Shown in pieces: positions 1 through 8,482 of a stretch of DNA of 40,050 bases (position 1 is the first letter of the stretch; every line of letters begins with the position of its first letter). Origin of the DNA: Verrucomicrobiota bacterium (GTDB lineage Bacteria; Verrucomicrobiota; Verrucomicrobiia; Opitutales; Coraliomargaritaceae); the NCBI GenBank assembly GCA_030829145.1, contig JAURBE010000007.1, positions 1-40,050 on the forward strand, read 5' to 3'. Below the pieces are notes generated by a model, which saw only the letters and a list, made by a program, of their open reading frames with translations, had not been told where the DNA came from and ran no database searches. The translations under genes and the position numbers were made by a program.

Positions 1-30
1 TCGTGGGTTCAAATCCCACCGGGCCCACCA
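1..30 (+). tRNA. 3' end of a tRNA (isotype unknown)
   Basis: The window opens inside a tRNA. The T-arm is visible as GTGGG-TTCAAAT-CCCAC, followed by the 3' half of the acceptor stem (CGGGCCC), a discriminator A and an encoded CCA. The implied 5' acceptor strand is GGGCCCG. The anticodon lies outside the window, so the amino acid cannot be assigned. Confidence 0.85.
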
Positions 31-77
31 GCCTACGCTTGAGCGCAGCGAAAGCGGAGGCTGTCACGCCGCAGCTT
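31..77. repeat. Hairpin repeat element, copy 1
   Basis: This stretch begins directly after the tRNA CCA end and recurs at 241-287 with two mismatches in 47 bases. Inside it CCTACGCTT can pair with AAGCGGAGG (one mismatch) around an 11-base loop, so each copy can form a hairpin like a REP element. A reverse-complement piece, AAGCGTAGGC, at 84-93 could also pair with the start of this copy at 31-40. Confidence 0.75.
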
Positions 78-145
78 CGAATGAAGCGTAGGCGGACCGT
101 AGCCTTTTTGAAGGATTTCGCGCTCCAGCTTCGGCTTGGCAAGCC

Positions 146-168
146 CTGACTATTAGTCTATTAGTCAG
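146..168. repeat. Small imperfect palindrome with 8-bp tandem repeat
   Basis: CTGACTA at 146-152 faces TAGTCAG at 162-168. Positions 150-165 are also a direct tandem of CTATTAGT twice. It lies in the gene-free stretch between the two hairpin repeat copies. No function is evident, and I saw nothing else recognisable between 94 and 240. Confidence 0.4.
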
Positions 169-240
169 ATTTGAAGGCTAGACTGCATATTGCATGAAGG
201 TGGATTTGGTCATGCGCTTCGCAACAAAACATTTCTGACA

Positions 241-287
241 GCCTACGCTTGAGCGCAGCGAAAGCGGAGGCCCTCACGCCGCAGCTT
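241..287. repeat. Hairpin repeat element, copy 2
   Basis: This is the second copy of the 47-base element at 31-77, in the same orientation, differing only around the CTG/CCC triplet in the middle. Its right end touches the stop codon of avtA, which is read from the other strand, so it lies directly behind that gene. It could act as an RNA hairpin at the 3' end of the avtA transcript, but no T-run follows it. Confidence 0.75.
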
Positions 288-1585
288 TACTTTTCAGCGT
301 AAGCTTTGGAGACTTCTTCGCCGATGATGCGAATGCCAGTTTCAACGTCCTCTGCAGGCATGGTAAAGTTGATACGGATACATTCGTCACGGTGCTTCCA
401 ATCAGAGTCATCTTGGCCGAAGAAGAAATAGCTGCCTGGGACGATGAGTACATGGCGAGCTTTGAGGCGTTCGTAGAGTTCGTGAGAGCTAATTGGCAGG
501 CCTTCGAACCAAGCCCAGAGGAAGAGTGCGCCTTCGCTACGGTGAATGTGGTAATTGAGCTGCGGGTCGAAATATTGTTTCACCCAAGCTTGTGCCTGTA
601 GGGATTTTTCACGGTAAAAGGGCTGTACCACTTCGTTGCTGAGGCGGAGGATTTCACCACTCTCGACTAGGGGTTGCACGATTGCCTGACCAGTATTGGT
701 ATTCGCCAAGCCCATGATCGAGGTCATGGAAGCGATGGCTTTTGTTATTTCCGGAGTTGCGATGACGATGCCGGTGCGGGTGCCGGGGAGGCCAAGTTTG
801 GAGAGACTGAGCGTGAGAATGATGTGCTCATTCCAGATTGGTTTGGCTTCGGTAAAGATGACGTTCGGGAAGGGAGCGCCATAGGCATTGTCAATGATCA
901 GTGGAATGTGGTGGGCTTTAGCGAGCGCTGCTAGGCGATTAATTTCGTCGTCAGTTAAAACATTGCCAGTCGGGTTGGTGGGGCGTGAGACGCAGATCGC
1001 GGCGATGTCGTCGGTCACGGTTAGGTGGTCAAAGTCGACGCGGTATTTAAATTCGTGTTTTCCAGTGAGTTCGATGCGCGGCTTGACGCTGCGAAACATA
1101 GAACCGCTTACGGATTGATCGGCATAGCCGATATATTCAGGCACGAGTGGCAGCAGGATTTTCTTTTGCCGCCCATCGCTGAAGCGTCCCGCAAGTGCAT
1201 TGAACAAGCTAAAGAACGCGGTTTGGCCGCCCATTGTAATGGCGATGTTCTCAGCACTCAGATCCCAGCCGAATTCCTGGCTGAATAGCCGCGCAATAGC
1301 TTGGCGAAAGTGAGTGCTACCCGCCGGTGGCTCATAATTGCCAAGCATATGCTCCAATTCACCCGAAGTGGCTGCGATGGCTTCAATCCGTTGCCGCCAG
1401 AGGGCATCCATCTCGGGGATGTGCGCTGGTTGTCCCCCGCCGAGCATGTGGATGTGATCGCCGCCCGCTGCGAGTGCGTGGCCTAAGTCGTCCATCAGTT
1501 CGCCGATACCGCTACCACAACAGAGGCCTTGACCAAACTCAGACCATTCCGGTGTGCCTAGTGTGTTGCTGTCTTGTTTGGGCAT
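287..1585 (-). CDS. avtA: Valine-pyruvate aminotransferase AvtA
   Basis: This 432-residue protein is a fold-type I, PLP-dependent transaminase that interconverts valine/2-oxoisovalerate and alanine/pyruvate in the cytosol. From memory it matches E. coli AvtA along its whole length. Shared blocks include MLGGGQPAHIPEM near residue 47, the EYIGYADQ block, CVSRPTNPTGNV and IDNAYGAPFP. The PLP-lysine motif is SLSKLGLPGTRTG, and the C-terminal RLKARHVLIVPG block is also shared. Length equals the family's usual 415-430. The start is the ATG at 1585, and about 130 bases upstream of it carry no other gene. The gene stands alone, pointing toward the hairpin repeat and tRNA at the left edge. General aspartate-type aminotransferases are the only alternative, and the AvtA-specific blocks argue against that. 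Confidence 0.93.
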   Translation of the reverse strand: MPKQDSNTLGTPEWSEFGQGLCCGSGIGELMDDLGHALAAGGDHIHMLGGGQPAHIPEMDALWRQRIEAIAATSGELEHMLGNYEPPAGSTHFRQAIARLFSQEFGWDLSAENIAITMGGQTAFFSLFNALAGRFSDGRQKKILLPLVPEYIGYADQSVSGSMFRSVKPRIELTGKHEFKYRVDFDHLTVTDDIAAICVSRPTNPTGNVLTDDEINRLAALAKAHHIPLIIDNAYGAPFPNVIFTEAKPIWNEHIILTLSLSKLGLPGTRTGIVIATPEITKAIASMTSIMGLANTNTGQAIVQPLVESGEILRLSNEVVQPFYREKSLQAQAWVKQYFDPQLNYHIHRSEGALFLWAWFEGLPISSHELYERLKARHVLIVPGSYFFFGQDDSDWKHRDECIRINFTMPAEDVETGIRIIGEEVSKAYAEK

Positions 1586-1712
1586 GCGCGTGGAGACTGT
1601 CTAGTGGTAAGTGGGTGAGACTGGCTGGGTGTATCTTTCTGCAACTTATATTGGGTTCGATGTTAGCCTCGCTGTTGCCGCCGTCAATAGGATGATCGTT
1701 GCGGCAGGATAC

Positions 1713-1741
1713 AAAAAAGGCCGTTCAGATGAACGGCCTTT
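1713..1741 (-). terminator. Intrinsic terminator behind the Pal-like lipoprotein gene
   Basis: AAGGCCGTTCA pairs with TGAACGGCCTT around a two- to four-base loop. On the minus strand the hairpin is followed by TTTTTT. It lies 20 bases beyond the stop of the Pal-like gene. On the plus strand only TTT follows, so it mainly serves the minus strand. Confidence 0.85.
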
Positions 1742-1763
1742 AAAGTGTGTTAAATAGTTTCGC

Positions 1764-2342
1764 TTATTTGAGGATAATTAATTCTACGCGACGGTCTTTC
1801 CCAGATTCAGATTTAGAGATGCCAGTGGTTGCTTCGAGGCTTCCTTTTGAGAGCGTATCAACTGCGCTGGTGTCGGTACCAAGTGTAGCGAGGTAGTCGC
1901 GAGCGCTGTTGGCACGGCGATCACCGAGTGCCAGATTATAGTCTTCGGTGCCGTAATAGTCACAGTAACCTTCAATTAACAGGCCATCGCTTGGGTTGGC
2001 TGCGAGATGATCGGCAGCGGCTTGCAGCTTAAAGCGTTCGGTCGCGGAGATGGAAAATTCGTCGAAGCCAAAATATACATTTTGTAGTACACCGCGCACC
2101 ATTGGTCGACCATTGTAGGTATTATCTTCGGCATTGATGGCGGCATCGTCATCACGCGGTTCGAGCCCATCTGCAGTGCTCCAGTCGGAGTCCATGCCCG
2201 AAAGGATACCGTCACTATTATAGCCTGCGCCGTCTGCACTTAGTCCGCCGTCAGAGATGGGTGTCGGTGGTTGAGTACGGCAACCTGTGAGGGCGAAGAC
2301 AGCTAAAATTAAAGGCAGAGAAATTCGAAGCAACTTAAACAT
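1764..2342 (-). CDS. OmpA-family peptidoglycan-associated lipoprotein (Pal-like)
   Basis: This is a 192-residue outer-membrane lipoprotein. The signal peptide ends in the lipobox LTGC with the lipidated cysteine at residue 21. Residues 22-80 are a polar, Asp/Ser-rich linker. Residues 88-192 form an OmpA-type peptidoglycan-binding domain, with YFGFDEFSI at its start, IEGYCDYYGTEDYN, and the RR of GDRRANSARDYL. It ends in GKDRRVELI, the usual C-terminal motif. Pal tethers the outer membrane to peptidoglycan and works with Tol proteins. Here tolB and tolA are not adjacent, and the ExbB/ExbD-like genes are 30 kb away. It is single and ends at a strong terminator. A general OmpA-domain lipoprotein outside the Tol system is possible. 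Confidence 0.85.
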   Translation of the reverse strand: MFKLLRISLPLILAVFALTGCRTQPPTPISDGGLSADGAGYNSDGILSGMDSDWSTADGLEPRDDDAAINAEDNTYNGRPMVRGVLQNVYFGFDEFSISATERFKLQAAADHLAANPSDGLLIEGYCDYYGTEDYNLALGDRRANSARDYLATLGTDTSAVDTLSKGSLEATTGISKSESGKDRRVELIILK

Positions 2343-2438
2343 GTCTTAAGAAATTGGTAGGATGATTTGAAACGCGCAAACTTTTTCCATTGCTTGATTG
2401 GATTAATTCTCCTTTGCAGTCATGTTACTGTTTTTATT

Positions 2439-3293
2439 ATGACACCACCTGCACGTATTTTCTTAGTTGATAATGGTTCCCTGCGAGCGGACGCGGTGCT
2501 AGCGCTGCGTGGCATAGCGGCTCAGTTATCCAAGCAAGTGGGGCGGGCAGTGGAGCCAGTGAGTTTGTTGCACTCTAGTAAAGTCCCTGTGGCGGAGCTA
2601 GAGGGCGAGCCTGCGAAGGTGGTGAGGCCGACCTTGCGTCGCTACATTGAGGCCGGGGAGCGGGCGTTTATTTTGGTGCCTATGTTTTTGGGACCGAGTC
2701 GGGCGATTTCAGAATATTTGCCTGAACTGATTACAGGGGCACGCGAATTGGCACCTGATGTGACGATCGTCGTCGCTGAGACTTTGGCAGGAGCAGATCC
2801 TGACTGCCCGGATCCGCGCCTTGCTGCAATGCTGGCGGCGCATGTGTGGCAAACCATCGAGCGTTCAGACTTAGCACAGCCGAGGGTGGCGCTGGTCGAT
2901 CATGGCACACCTGCGGAAGAAGTGAATCGAGTCAGAAATGCAGTGGCGCGCCAGCTGGCGCAGTTGCTCGACGGCGAGGTTGCTGCGGTGGCTGCCTGCT
3001 CGATGGAACGGCGCGAGGGGCCAGAGTATGATTTCAATGAGCCCTTACTTGAGCGTATCGATCAGTTAGCAGGTTGGACTGCTGCGGATGTCATTGTTGC
3101 GCTGTTTTTCCTATTGCCTGGTCGCCATGCTGGAGCCGCTGGAGATGTGGCAGAAATTTGTGATGGCCTGATACAGCGTCAGGTATTAAAGTGTGCCGTG
3201 CGCACGCCGCTACTGCACATGCATCCACTATTGGTTGATGTGTTAACCGACCGATTGAAAGCAGCCCTGGCTGAGTACGAATCGATCGACTAA
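2439..3293 (+). CDS. Two-domain CbiX-like (sirohydrochlorin chelatase family) protein
   Basis: This 284-residue protein is built from two CbiX-like halves. The first begins IFLVDNGS and contains a block like Cbi[22 protein letters not shown] followed by ISEYLPELI. The second begins VALVDHGTP and contains [16 protein letters not shown]. CbiX proteins insert cobalt or iron into sirohydrochlorin using histidines. In the first half the usual G-H-G-S histidine is replaced (D-N-G-S), while the second half keeps the histidine. I chose the ATG at 2439. The frame is also open from a TTG at 2367, but that 72-base stretch is AT-rich and lies where the divergent promoters with the Pal-like gene should be. 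Its stop overlaps the stop of the convergent response regulator in CTAA. No tetrapyrrole genes are nearby, so the substrate is unknown. Confidence 0.75.
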   Translation: MTPPARIFLVDNGSLRADAVLALRGIAAQLSKQVGRAVEPVSLLHSSKVPVAELEGEPAKVVRPTLRRYIEAGERAFILVPMFLGPSRAISEYLPELITGARELAPDVTIVVAETLAGADPDCPDPRLAAMLAAHVWQTIERSDLAQPRVALVDHGTPAEEVNRVRNAVARQLAQLLDGEVAAVAACSMERREGPEYDFNEPLLERIDQLAGWTAADVIVALFFLLPGRHAGAAGDVAEICDGLIQRQVLKCAVRTPLLHMHPLLVDVLTDRLKAALAEYESID

Positions 3294-3937
3294 CTGCCGC
3301 CCATCACGATCAGGCCATTATTGATCGCATAGCGGGTAAGACTCGCGACATCATGCAGATCGAGCTTGCGCATTAAATTAGTGCGGTGATTTTCAGCAGT
3401 TTTTACGCTGATACTGAGTTTTTCTGCGATCGCGCGCGTGCTGTGACTTTCCGCGATGAGTTGCAGAATTTGCCGCTCGCGCTTGGTTAAAATACTAATA
3501 CCTGATTCATTTGATTTCGGGTCAGCCATGGCATCGCGCAAGAGTGAGGCGACCTCGGGGCCAAAATAGCTCCCTCCGCTGGCTACGATTTCGATGCCTT
3601 TTTGTAGCTCAGAAAGTGGGGCAGACTTTTCTACAAATCCATGTGCGCCGGCTTGCAACAGTTGGCGGATCAGGCCTGGTGTTTGGTAGCCAGAAAAGAT
3701 GAGTACGCGTGTGTCGGGAATTTCTTTTGCGAATCGGCGCAGCACTTCAGTGCCGTTGAGGTTTGGCAACATGACGTCAAGGATGACGAATTCTGGCTTT
3801 AGCTGAATGCACTGTTCACAACCGTTGAGCCCGTCACCACTTTCGATGACAACGTCATAGTGATCGTCGTTAAGAATTGCCTGGCTGAGCATTTCGCGCA
3901 CGGCAGTCTGATCTTCAATAATGGCTACTGTTTTCAT
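3290..3937 (-). CDS. NarL/FixJ-type response regulator
   Basis: This 215-residue two-component transcription factor has a receiver domain at residues 1-120. Its acidic pair is E8-D9, the phospho-acceptor is D54 in [13 protein letters not shown]82 is the switch residue and K104 is conserved. A LuxR-type helix-turn-helix follows at about residues 148-210 ([14 protein letters not shown], then [16 protein letters not shown]). I chose the ATG at 3937. The longer frame to 3994 would read back through the tRNA-Ser gene and is an artefact. The start codon is only 12 bases from the encoded CCA of that tRNA and has no visible ribosome-binding site, so the two may be co-transcribed. No partner histidine kinase is next to it. 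Confidence 0.9.
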   Translation of the reverse strand: MKTVAIIEDQTAVREMLSQAILNDDHYDVVIESGDGLNGCEQCIQLKPEFVILDVMLPNLNGTEVLRRFAKEIPDTRVLIFSGYQTPGLIRQLLQAGAHGFVEKSAPLSELQKGIEIVASGGSYFGPEVASLLRDAMADPKSNESGISILTKRERQILQLIAESHSTRAIAEKLSISVKTAENHRTNLMRKLDLHDVASLTRYAINNGLIVMGGS

Positions 3938-3949
3938 GAGGTATGCAGA

Positions 3950-4037
<88 letters not shown>

Positions 4038-4104
4038 AGTAGTATGTGTGATCCTTTTTTCCTAGGTCAAGATTCAGGAAGTGCAAGACGTTATGTGCAT
4101 TCAG

Positions 4105-4137
4105 GTAAAATTAATTCAGTTTTTATCTGAATTAATT
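4105..4137 (-). terminator. Possible AT-rich terminator downstream of comM
   Basis: AATTAATTCAG (4109-4119) and CTGAATTAATT (4127-4137) form a perfect 11-bp stem with a 7-base loop. On the minus strand a short TTTT run ends the stem. It sits about 20 bases after the comM stop and before tRNA-Ser. The stem is AT-rich, so termination may be weak. Confidence 0.5.
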
Positions 4138-4155
4138 ACTAAGAAATAGGCTGAA

Positions 4156-5703
4156 TCAGTAGAACAAATTTCTGTCTAGGCTGCGGTATTGTATGGCTTC
4201 GAGTAAATGGGGGGTGCCGATTTGTGCCTCACCAGTGAGGTCCGCAATTGTGCGCGCTACTTTTAAGATCCGATCATAAGCGCGAGCTGAGAGGGCGAGT
4301 TGCTCCATAGCTTGCTGCAAAAGGTCGCCTTGCTCAGCATTGATTGCGCAGTGTGTCCGTATTTCCGAGTGTGACATGCGTGCATTGCAGCGTGTGGCAG
4401 TGTCTGAATTTTCAGCAAAGCGTGTTATTTGTAGCGCTCGTGCGGTTTCGCAACGTGTACGCATGTTCGCCGAACTTTCGCCTGTCTTTGTGCTACGAAG
4501 TTCATCGATACGCAACGAGGGTGCTTCGATATGAATGTCGATGCGGTCGAGGAGTGGACCACTGATTTTAGAGCGGTAGCGTTGAATCTGTGGCACCGAA
4601 CAGCGGCACTCCCGGGACTGATCGCCAGTGTAACCGCAGGGGCAGGGATTCATTGCGCACACCATCATGACGGAGCAGGGCAGGTTGATTTGACCTGCAC
4701 TGCGCGAGATGGTGACGTTGCCATCCTCGAGCGGTTGGCGTAGTACTTCCAGGGCGGACCGCTTGAATTCGGGTAATTCATCCAAAAAGAGTACGCCGTT
4801 GTGTGCCAGAGAGATTTCGCCAGGGCCAGGAATGGTACCACCGCCTAGAAGGCCCACGTCTGAGATCGTGTGATGCGGTGCGCGAAATGGTCTTTGAAAA
4901 TAGCGATTGCTGGCGGAGAGTGTGGTCCCAGCGGCAGACTGAATACTTAGAATCTCTAAAAATTCATCCATGCTGGGGCGCGGCATTATTGTGGGTATAC
5001 GCTTGGCGATCATCGATTTGCCAGAACCTGGGGAGCCAATGATTAAGACGTTGTGACCGCCGCTCACAGCAATTTCAACGGCGCGGCGCACCGCGTGCTG
5101 CCCCTTAACTTCATTGAAATCGATGCGCTGGGCTTCGGGTGGGTTCTTAAAGTAGCAGCTCTCACGTGATTTAGCTGGGAGTATTTCGCACTCGCCATTG
5201 AGAAAGCGCACCGCGTGGTCGAGGCTGCCAACGGGGAAGACCGCCACACCTTCGACCAGCGCCGCCTCGTCGGCTGATTCCATCGGCACAATCAGGCCTT
5301 TTTTTCTCAGCTTTTTGGCTAGCATAGCCATCGCGAGAGTTCCTTTAACTGGGCGAGTCTTGCCGCTGAGGCTAAGCTCGCCAGCAATGAGAAAATGATC
5401 CAATTCAACTTCTTCGCACTTTTTCATCGAAGCAAGGATTGCGAGCGCAATTGGCAGATCGTAAGCAGGGCCTTCTTTACGGAGGCCGCCAGGCGCGAGG
5501 TTGATGGTGGTACGAGTGGCTGGAGTACGGAAGCCGCTGTTAGCCATCGCCGAGAAGACGCGGTCTTGTGACTCTTTGACGGCAGCATCGGGCAGTCCGA
5601 CTAAAATAAATTTGAGTTCGCCAACTTCCCCTGTATTGACTTCTATCTGTACAGGGTGGGCTTCGACCCCAACCAAGGCTGCGGATTGTGTGATTCCTAG
5701 CAT
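4156..5703 (-). CDS. comM: YifB/ComM-family AAA+ ATPase (Mg-chelatase-like)
   Basis: This 515-residue protein belongs to the YifB/ComM family, whose studied members are hexameric helicases promoting branch migration during natural transformation. Residues 1-170 form the Lon-like ChlI domain ([15 protein letters not shown], then [21 protein letters not shown]). The AAA+ module has Walker A GSPGSGKS and Walker [12 protein letters not shown]. It also has the cysteine-rich [13 protein letters not shown] loop and the arginine-containing [12 protein letters not shown]. The C-terminal Mg_chelatase_C domain ends in IADLTG...[10 protein letters not shown] start it at the ATG at 5703 (MLGITQSA). An 18-residue extension to 5757 would run into the divergent coaE promoter region and is not family-like. 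Confidence 0.93.
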   Translation of the reverse strand: MLGITQSAALVGVEAHPVQIEVNTGEVGELKFILVGLPDAAVKESQDRVFSAMANSGFRTPATRTTINLAPGGLRKEGPAYDLPIALAILASMKKCEEVELDHFLIAGELSLSGKTRPVKGTLAMAMLAKKLRKKGLIVPMESADEAALVEGVAVFPVGSLDHAVRFLNGECEILPAKSRESCYFKNPPEAQRIDFNEVKGQHAVRRAVEIAVSGGHNVLIIGSPGSGKSMIAKRIPTIMPRPSMDEFLEILSIQSAAGTTLSASNRYFQRPFRAPHHTISDVGLLGGGTIPGPGEISLAHNGVLFLDELPEFKRSALEVLRQPLEDGNVTISRSAGQINLPCSVMMVCAMNPCPCGYTGDQSRECRCSVPQIQRYRSKISGPLLDRIDIHIEAPSLRIDELRSTKTGESSANMRTRCETARALQITRFAENSDTATRCNARMSHSEIRTHCAINAEQGDLLQQAMEQLALSARAYDRILKVARTIADLTGEAQIGTPHLLEAIQYRSLDRNLFY

Positions 5704-5804
5704 ATTTCGGTATTCTCGCTTGGCTCCGAATGTCGAACAACTTTGCACGGGTGTCACTCTTTTTTAATGCGTTAGTTATATTAATCATCTACGAGTATAA
5801 AATT

Positions 5805-6377
5805 TTGAAAATAGGGCTTACAGGTGGAATGGGTTGCGGTAAATCGACTGTAGAGCAGTTATTTGCAGAGGCTGGTTGGTGTACTGTGAATACGGATGAG
5901 ATTGTGCGGGGACTGTTCGCTGACGATGTGCAGGTGCACGCAGCACTCCGAGAGCGCTGGGGAAATGTGGTTTTTGCTGCGGATGGGGCCGTTGACCGAA
6001 AGGCGATTGCTGCCCTGGTTTTTACAGAAAAAACCGAGCTTTCTTGGTTAGAAGACTTGCTGCATCCGAAAGTACGGCAGTCGTGGAAGCTGGCAATACA
6101 GCAGTTCCCGGCCCGTAACTGGTTAGTTGAGATTCCGCTACTATTTGAAAAAAGGCTTGAAACCGAGTTTGATTTGATTGTGTGTGTTACCAGTTCCCCT
6201 GAAATTGTCGAACGCCGTATGGTGCACAGAGGTTACACGCAGGAAGAGATCGAGCAGCGTCGCAATCGCCAGATGCCTCTCGAAGAAAAGACACGAAGAG
6301 CTGACTGCGTGATCACTAATGTCGGCAGCCTTGAATTTTTAAAACTACAAACGAAGCGATTAATCGCACAGATCTGA
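5805..6377 (+). CDS. coaE: Dephospho-CoA kinase CoaE
   Basis: This cytosolic kinase of 190 residues phosphorylates the ribose 3'-OH of dephospho-CoA, the last step of coenzyme A synthesis. The P-loop is GLTGGMGCGKST at residues 4-15. Other CoaE blocks are NTDEIVRGLF, LLHPKVR, WLVEIPLLFEK, RNRQMPLEEK and ADCVITNVGS. No ATG is in the right place. The TTG at 5805 gives MKIGLTGG, which matches the family's N-terminus. The frame also opens at an ATG at 5730, which adds a hydrophobic, AT-rich stretch shared with the divergent comM upstream region. Rho follows 92 bases later in the same direction. Confidence 0.9.
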   Translation: MKIGLTGGMGCGKSTVEQLFAEAGWCTVNTDEIVRGLFADDVQVHAALRERWGNVVFAADGAVDRKAIAALVFTEKTELSWLEDLLHPKVRQSWKLAIQQFPARNWLVEIPLLFEKRLETEFDLIVCVTSSPEIVERRMVHRGYTQEEIEQRRNRQMPLEEKTRRADCVITNVGSLEFLKLQTKRLIAQI

Positions 6378-6469
6378 ACGTATGAGGCCGTACTACATGT
6401 AGGCGTAAGGCTCAACGATCCTAAATTACCCAAGACCCCGCACAAAGCAAAGTGCCAAATTTATCAGTT

Positions 6470-8437
6470 ATGAGTTCTGAAGACGAATCCAAGTTCTTGG
6501 TCAATGAGACCACATCCTCTGAGGATGCTCCAAAGCCAGCGCGTAAGCGTGCGGCGAAAAAAACGGCAGCTAAAAAAGCTGCTAAAAAAGGAGCGAAGAA
6601 GGCAGCCAAAAAAAGAACGACTGGTTCGGTAGCGCCGCCTGCGCAGTCGGATATGTTCATGTCTGCTTCTGTTGCGAAGCCCCAGCAACGCGAGCCTGAT
6701 GAATTTGTGCCATCTGAAGTGTCTATCGGAACTGCTAGTAAGCCTGGAGTTGTATGGTCTTCGGATGATCCAGAATCAGCACCTGCAGAGCCAGAATCGA
6801 AGTCAGCGCCTGCTTCAGCTACGGCATCTTCGGAGTCGCCTGCTGAGAATCAGTCCGATGAGGGCAAGCCGCATGGCCGTCGCCAAGAGTCGGGTGGTGC
6901 GGGGCAGCGCAATCCACGTCGAGATCGCAATGATCGCAAGAACGACCGGGGAGACCGACCGAATCGCAACAATAAGTTCAAAAACAAAGGTGGCCAAGGC
7001 GGTCCGCCGAATAACAAGAAAAAGGGCAAGGGTCGTTGGCAGGATAAGAAGCGGCGTGCTCGCGAGGAAGAATCGCCGATTGAATTCGGTGAACTGCTCG
7101 AGTTTGAGGTTTTAAAGAATTTTGAGGCGGTGCTGCAATTGGCAGTTGAGATTGGTTCTGGCGAGGGTGACGCGCTTGATTTTAATCGCATCTATGACAT
7201 GGGTTTGCCAGAGCTGCGTACCGAGGTGGCAGACTTAGGCGTTGAGACTCCACATGCTCCGAATCGTGATCAGCTACTCAATGCTCTGCTTGCAAAGGCA
7301 GGGGAGAACAAGCGATGCATCACCTCAACCGGGATTTTTGAGCCAATCGAAGATGGCGAGGGGGGCCTACTGGTCTATGAGCGTGATAATTATCGTGTGA
7401 AAGCGCTCAGTGCTTACGTGCCGCAGGTCTTTGTTGAGCGCTATGGATTACAGCGTGGTCATATTGTGAAAGCACAGCTGCACCCGCATCGTGAAGGAGA
7501 GTCTTGTTCCTTCGTCGTCTGTGTGAATGAAGTGATGGGACGAGCTCCAGAGTCTTTGAGTGAAATTGTTCCCTTTACAGAAGGCGTGCCGTATTATCCG
7601 CTAGAGCGTATTTTGATGGAGTCAGACACCGAATCAAAGTCAGATAATTTGTCAATGCGTGTGGTCGATTGCCTAACTCCGGTAGGTTTTGGTCAGCGTG
7701 GATTGATTGTGGCACCACCGCGTACAGGTAAGACAGTGCTTATGCAGGGCATGGCTAATTCGATCCAACGTAATTATCCAGATGCGCATTTGATCATTTT
7801 GTTGATTGATGAGCGCCCCGAAGAAGTCACCGACTTCCGCCGTCAGGTGACTGGAGAGGTGATTAGCTCGACCTTCGATGAGACTGCCGAAAGTCACGTG
7901 CATGCGGCTGAAATGGTCATCGAGAAGGCACGCCGGATGGTCGAAGTCGGCAAAGACGTTGTTATTTTGCTCGATTCGATCACTCGTTTAGCACGTGCCT
8001 ACAATACGACGATGCCAAGTAGTGGCAAGATTTTATCGGGTGGTGTTGAGGCCAATGCGCTCCAAAAGCCGAAGCGGTTTTTTGGCTCTGCTCGTAACAT
8101 CGAGGGCGGTGGCAGTTTGACGATTATTGCGACTGCACTCGTAGAAACTGGCAGCAAAATGGATGAAGTCATTTTCGAGGAGTTCAAGGGCACTGGCAAC
8201 ATGGAGTTGCACCTCGATCGAGGCCTTTCTGACAAACGTATATTCCCAGCGTTAAGTATGGATAAGAGCGGCACGCGTAAGGAAGAGTTGCTGTATCACC
8301 CAGATGAAATGTTTAAAATTTATTCATTGCGTAGGGCAATGAAAGGACTACCGTCCACCGATGCGATGGAAATGCTGATCCAACGTATCAAGAAGACCAA
8401 GACTAACGCGGAATTCTTGATCAGTGTCTCCCGCTAG
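6470..8437 (+). CDS. rho: Transcription termination factor Rho with long disordered N-terminus
   Basis: This hexameric RNA-dependent ATPase terminates transcription. The C-terminal two thirds are canonical: an RNA-binding fold around [27 protein letters not shown], then [16 protein letters not shown] (P-loop). [29 protein letters not shown] and the [21 protein letters not shown] block follow. At 655 residues it is far longer than the 419 of E. coli Rho. The extra length is an N-terminal low-complexity region of roughly 200 residues. It has a Lys/Ala block at about residues 25-50, Ser/Pro/Glu-rich sequence, then an Arg/Asn/Gly/Lys-rich block ending in [19 protein letters not shown]. The start is either the ATG at 6470 or a GTG at 6452; I prefer the ATG. 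Confidence 0.96.
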   Translation: MSSEDESKFLVNETTSSEDAPKPARKRAAKKTAAKKAAKKGAKKAAKKRTTGSVAPPAQSDMFMSASVAKPQQREPDEFVPSEVSIGTASKPGVVWSSDDPESAPAEPESKSAPASATASSESPAENQSDEGKPHGRRQESGGAGQRNPRRDRNDRKNDRGDRPNRNNKFKNKGGQGGPPNNKKKGKGRWQDKKRRAREEESPIEFGELLEFEVLKNFEAVLQLAVEIGSGEGDALDFNRIYDMGLPELRTEVADLGVETPHAPNRDQLLNALLAKAGENKRCITSTGIFEPIEDGEGGLLVYERDNYRVKALSAYVPQVFVERYGLQRGHIVKAQLHPHREGESCSFVVCVNEVMGRAPESLSEIVPFTEGVPYYPLERILMESDTESKSDNLSMRVVDCLTPVGFGQRGLIVAPPRTGKTVLMQGMANSIQRNYPDAHLIILLIDERPEEVTDFRRQVTGEVISSTFDETAESHVHAAEMVIEKARRMVEVGKDVVILLDSITRLARAYNTTMPSSGKILSGGVEANALQKPKRFFGSARNIEGGGSLTIIATALVETGSKMDEVIFEEFKGTGNMELHLDRGLSDKRIFPALSMDKSGTRKEELLYHPDEMFKIYSLRRAMKGLPSTDAMEMLIQRIKKTKTNAEFLISVSR

Positions 8438-8482
8438 TTAATTTACTTTCAATCCCCCCTTCTATCTCTTTCCCAAAAAACT

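Noticed and set aside
1327-1695. 122-codon plus-strand frame opposite avtA
   Set aside because: It is antisense to a well-matched aminotransferase, has no family features and uses an Arg/Cys-rich composition typical of shadow frames.
2367-2438. TTG start with a hydrophobic N-terminus for the CbiX-like protein
   Set aside because: The stretch is AT-rich, lies in the divergent promoter region, and the family domain begins right at ATG 2439. A membrane anchor cannot be fully excluded.
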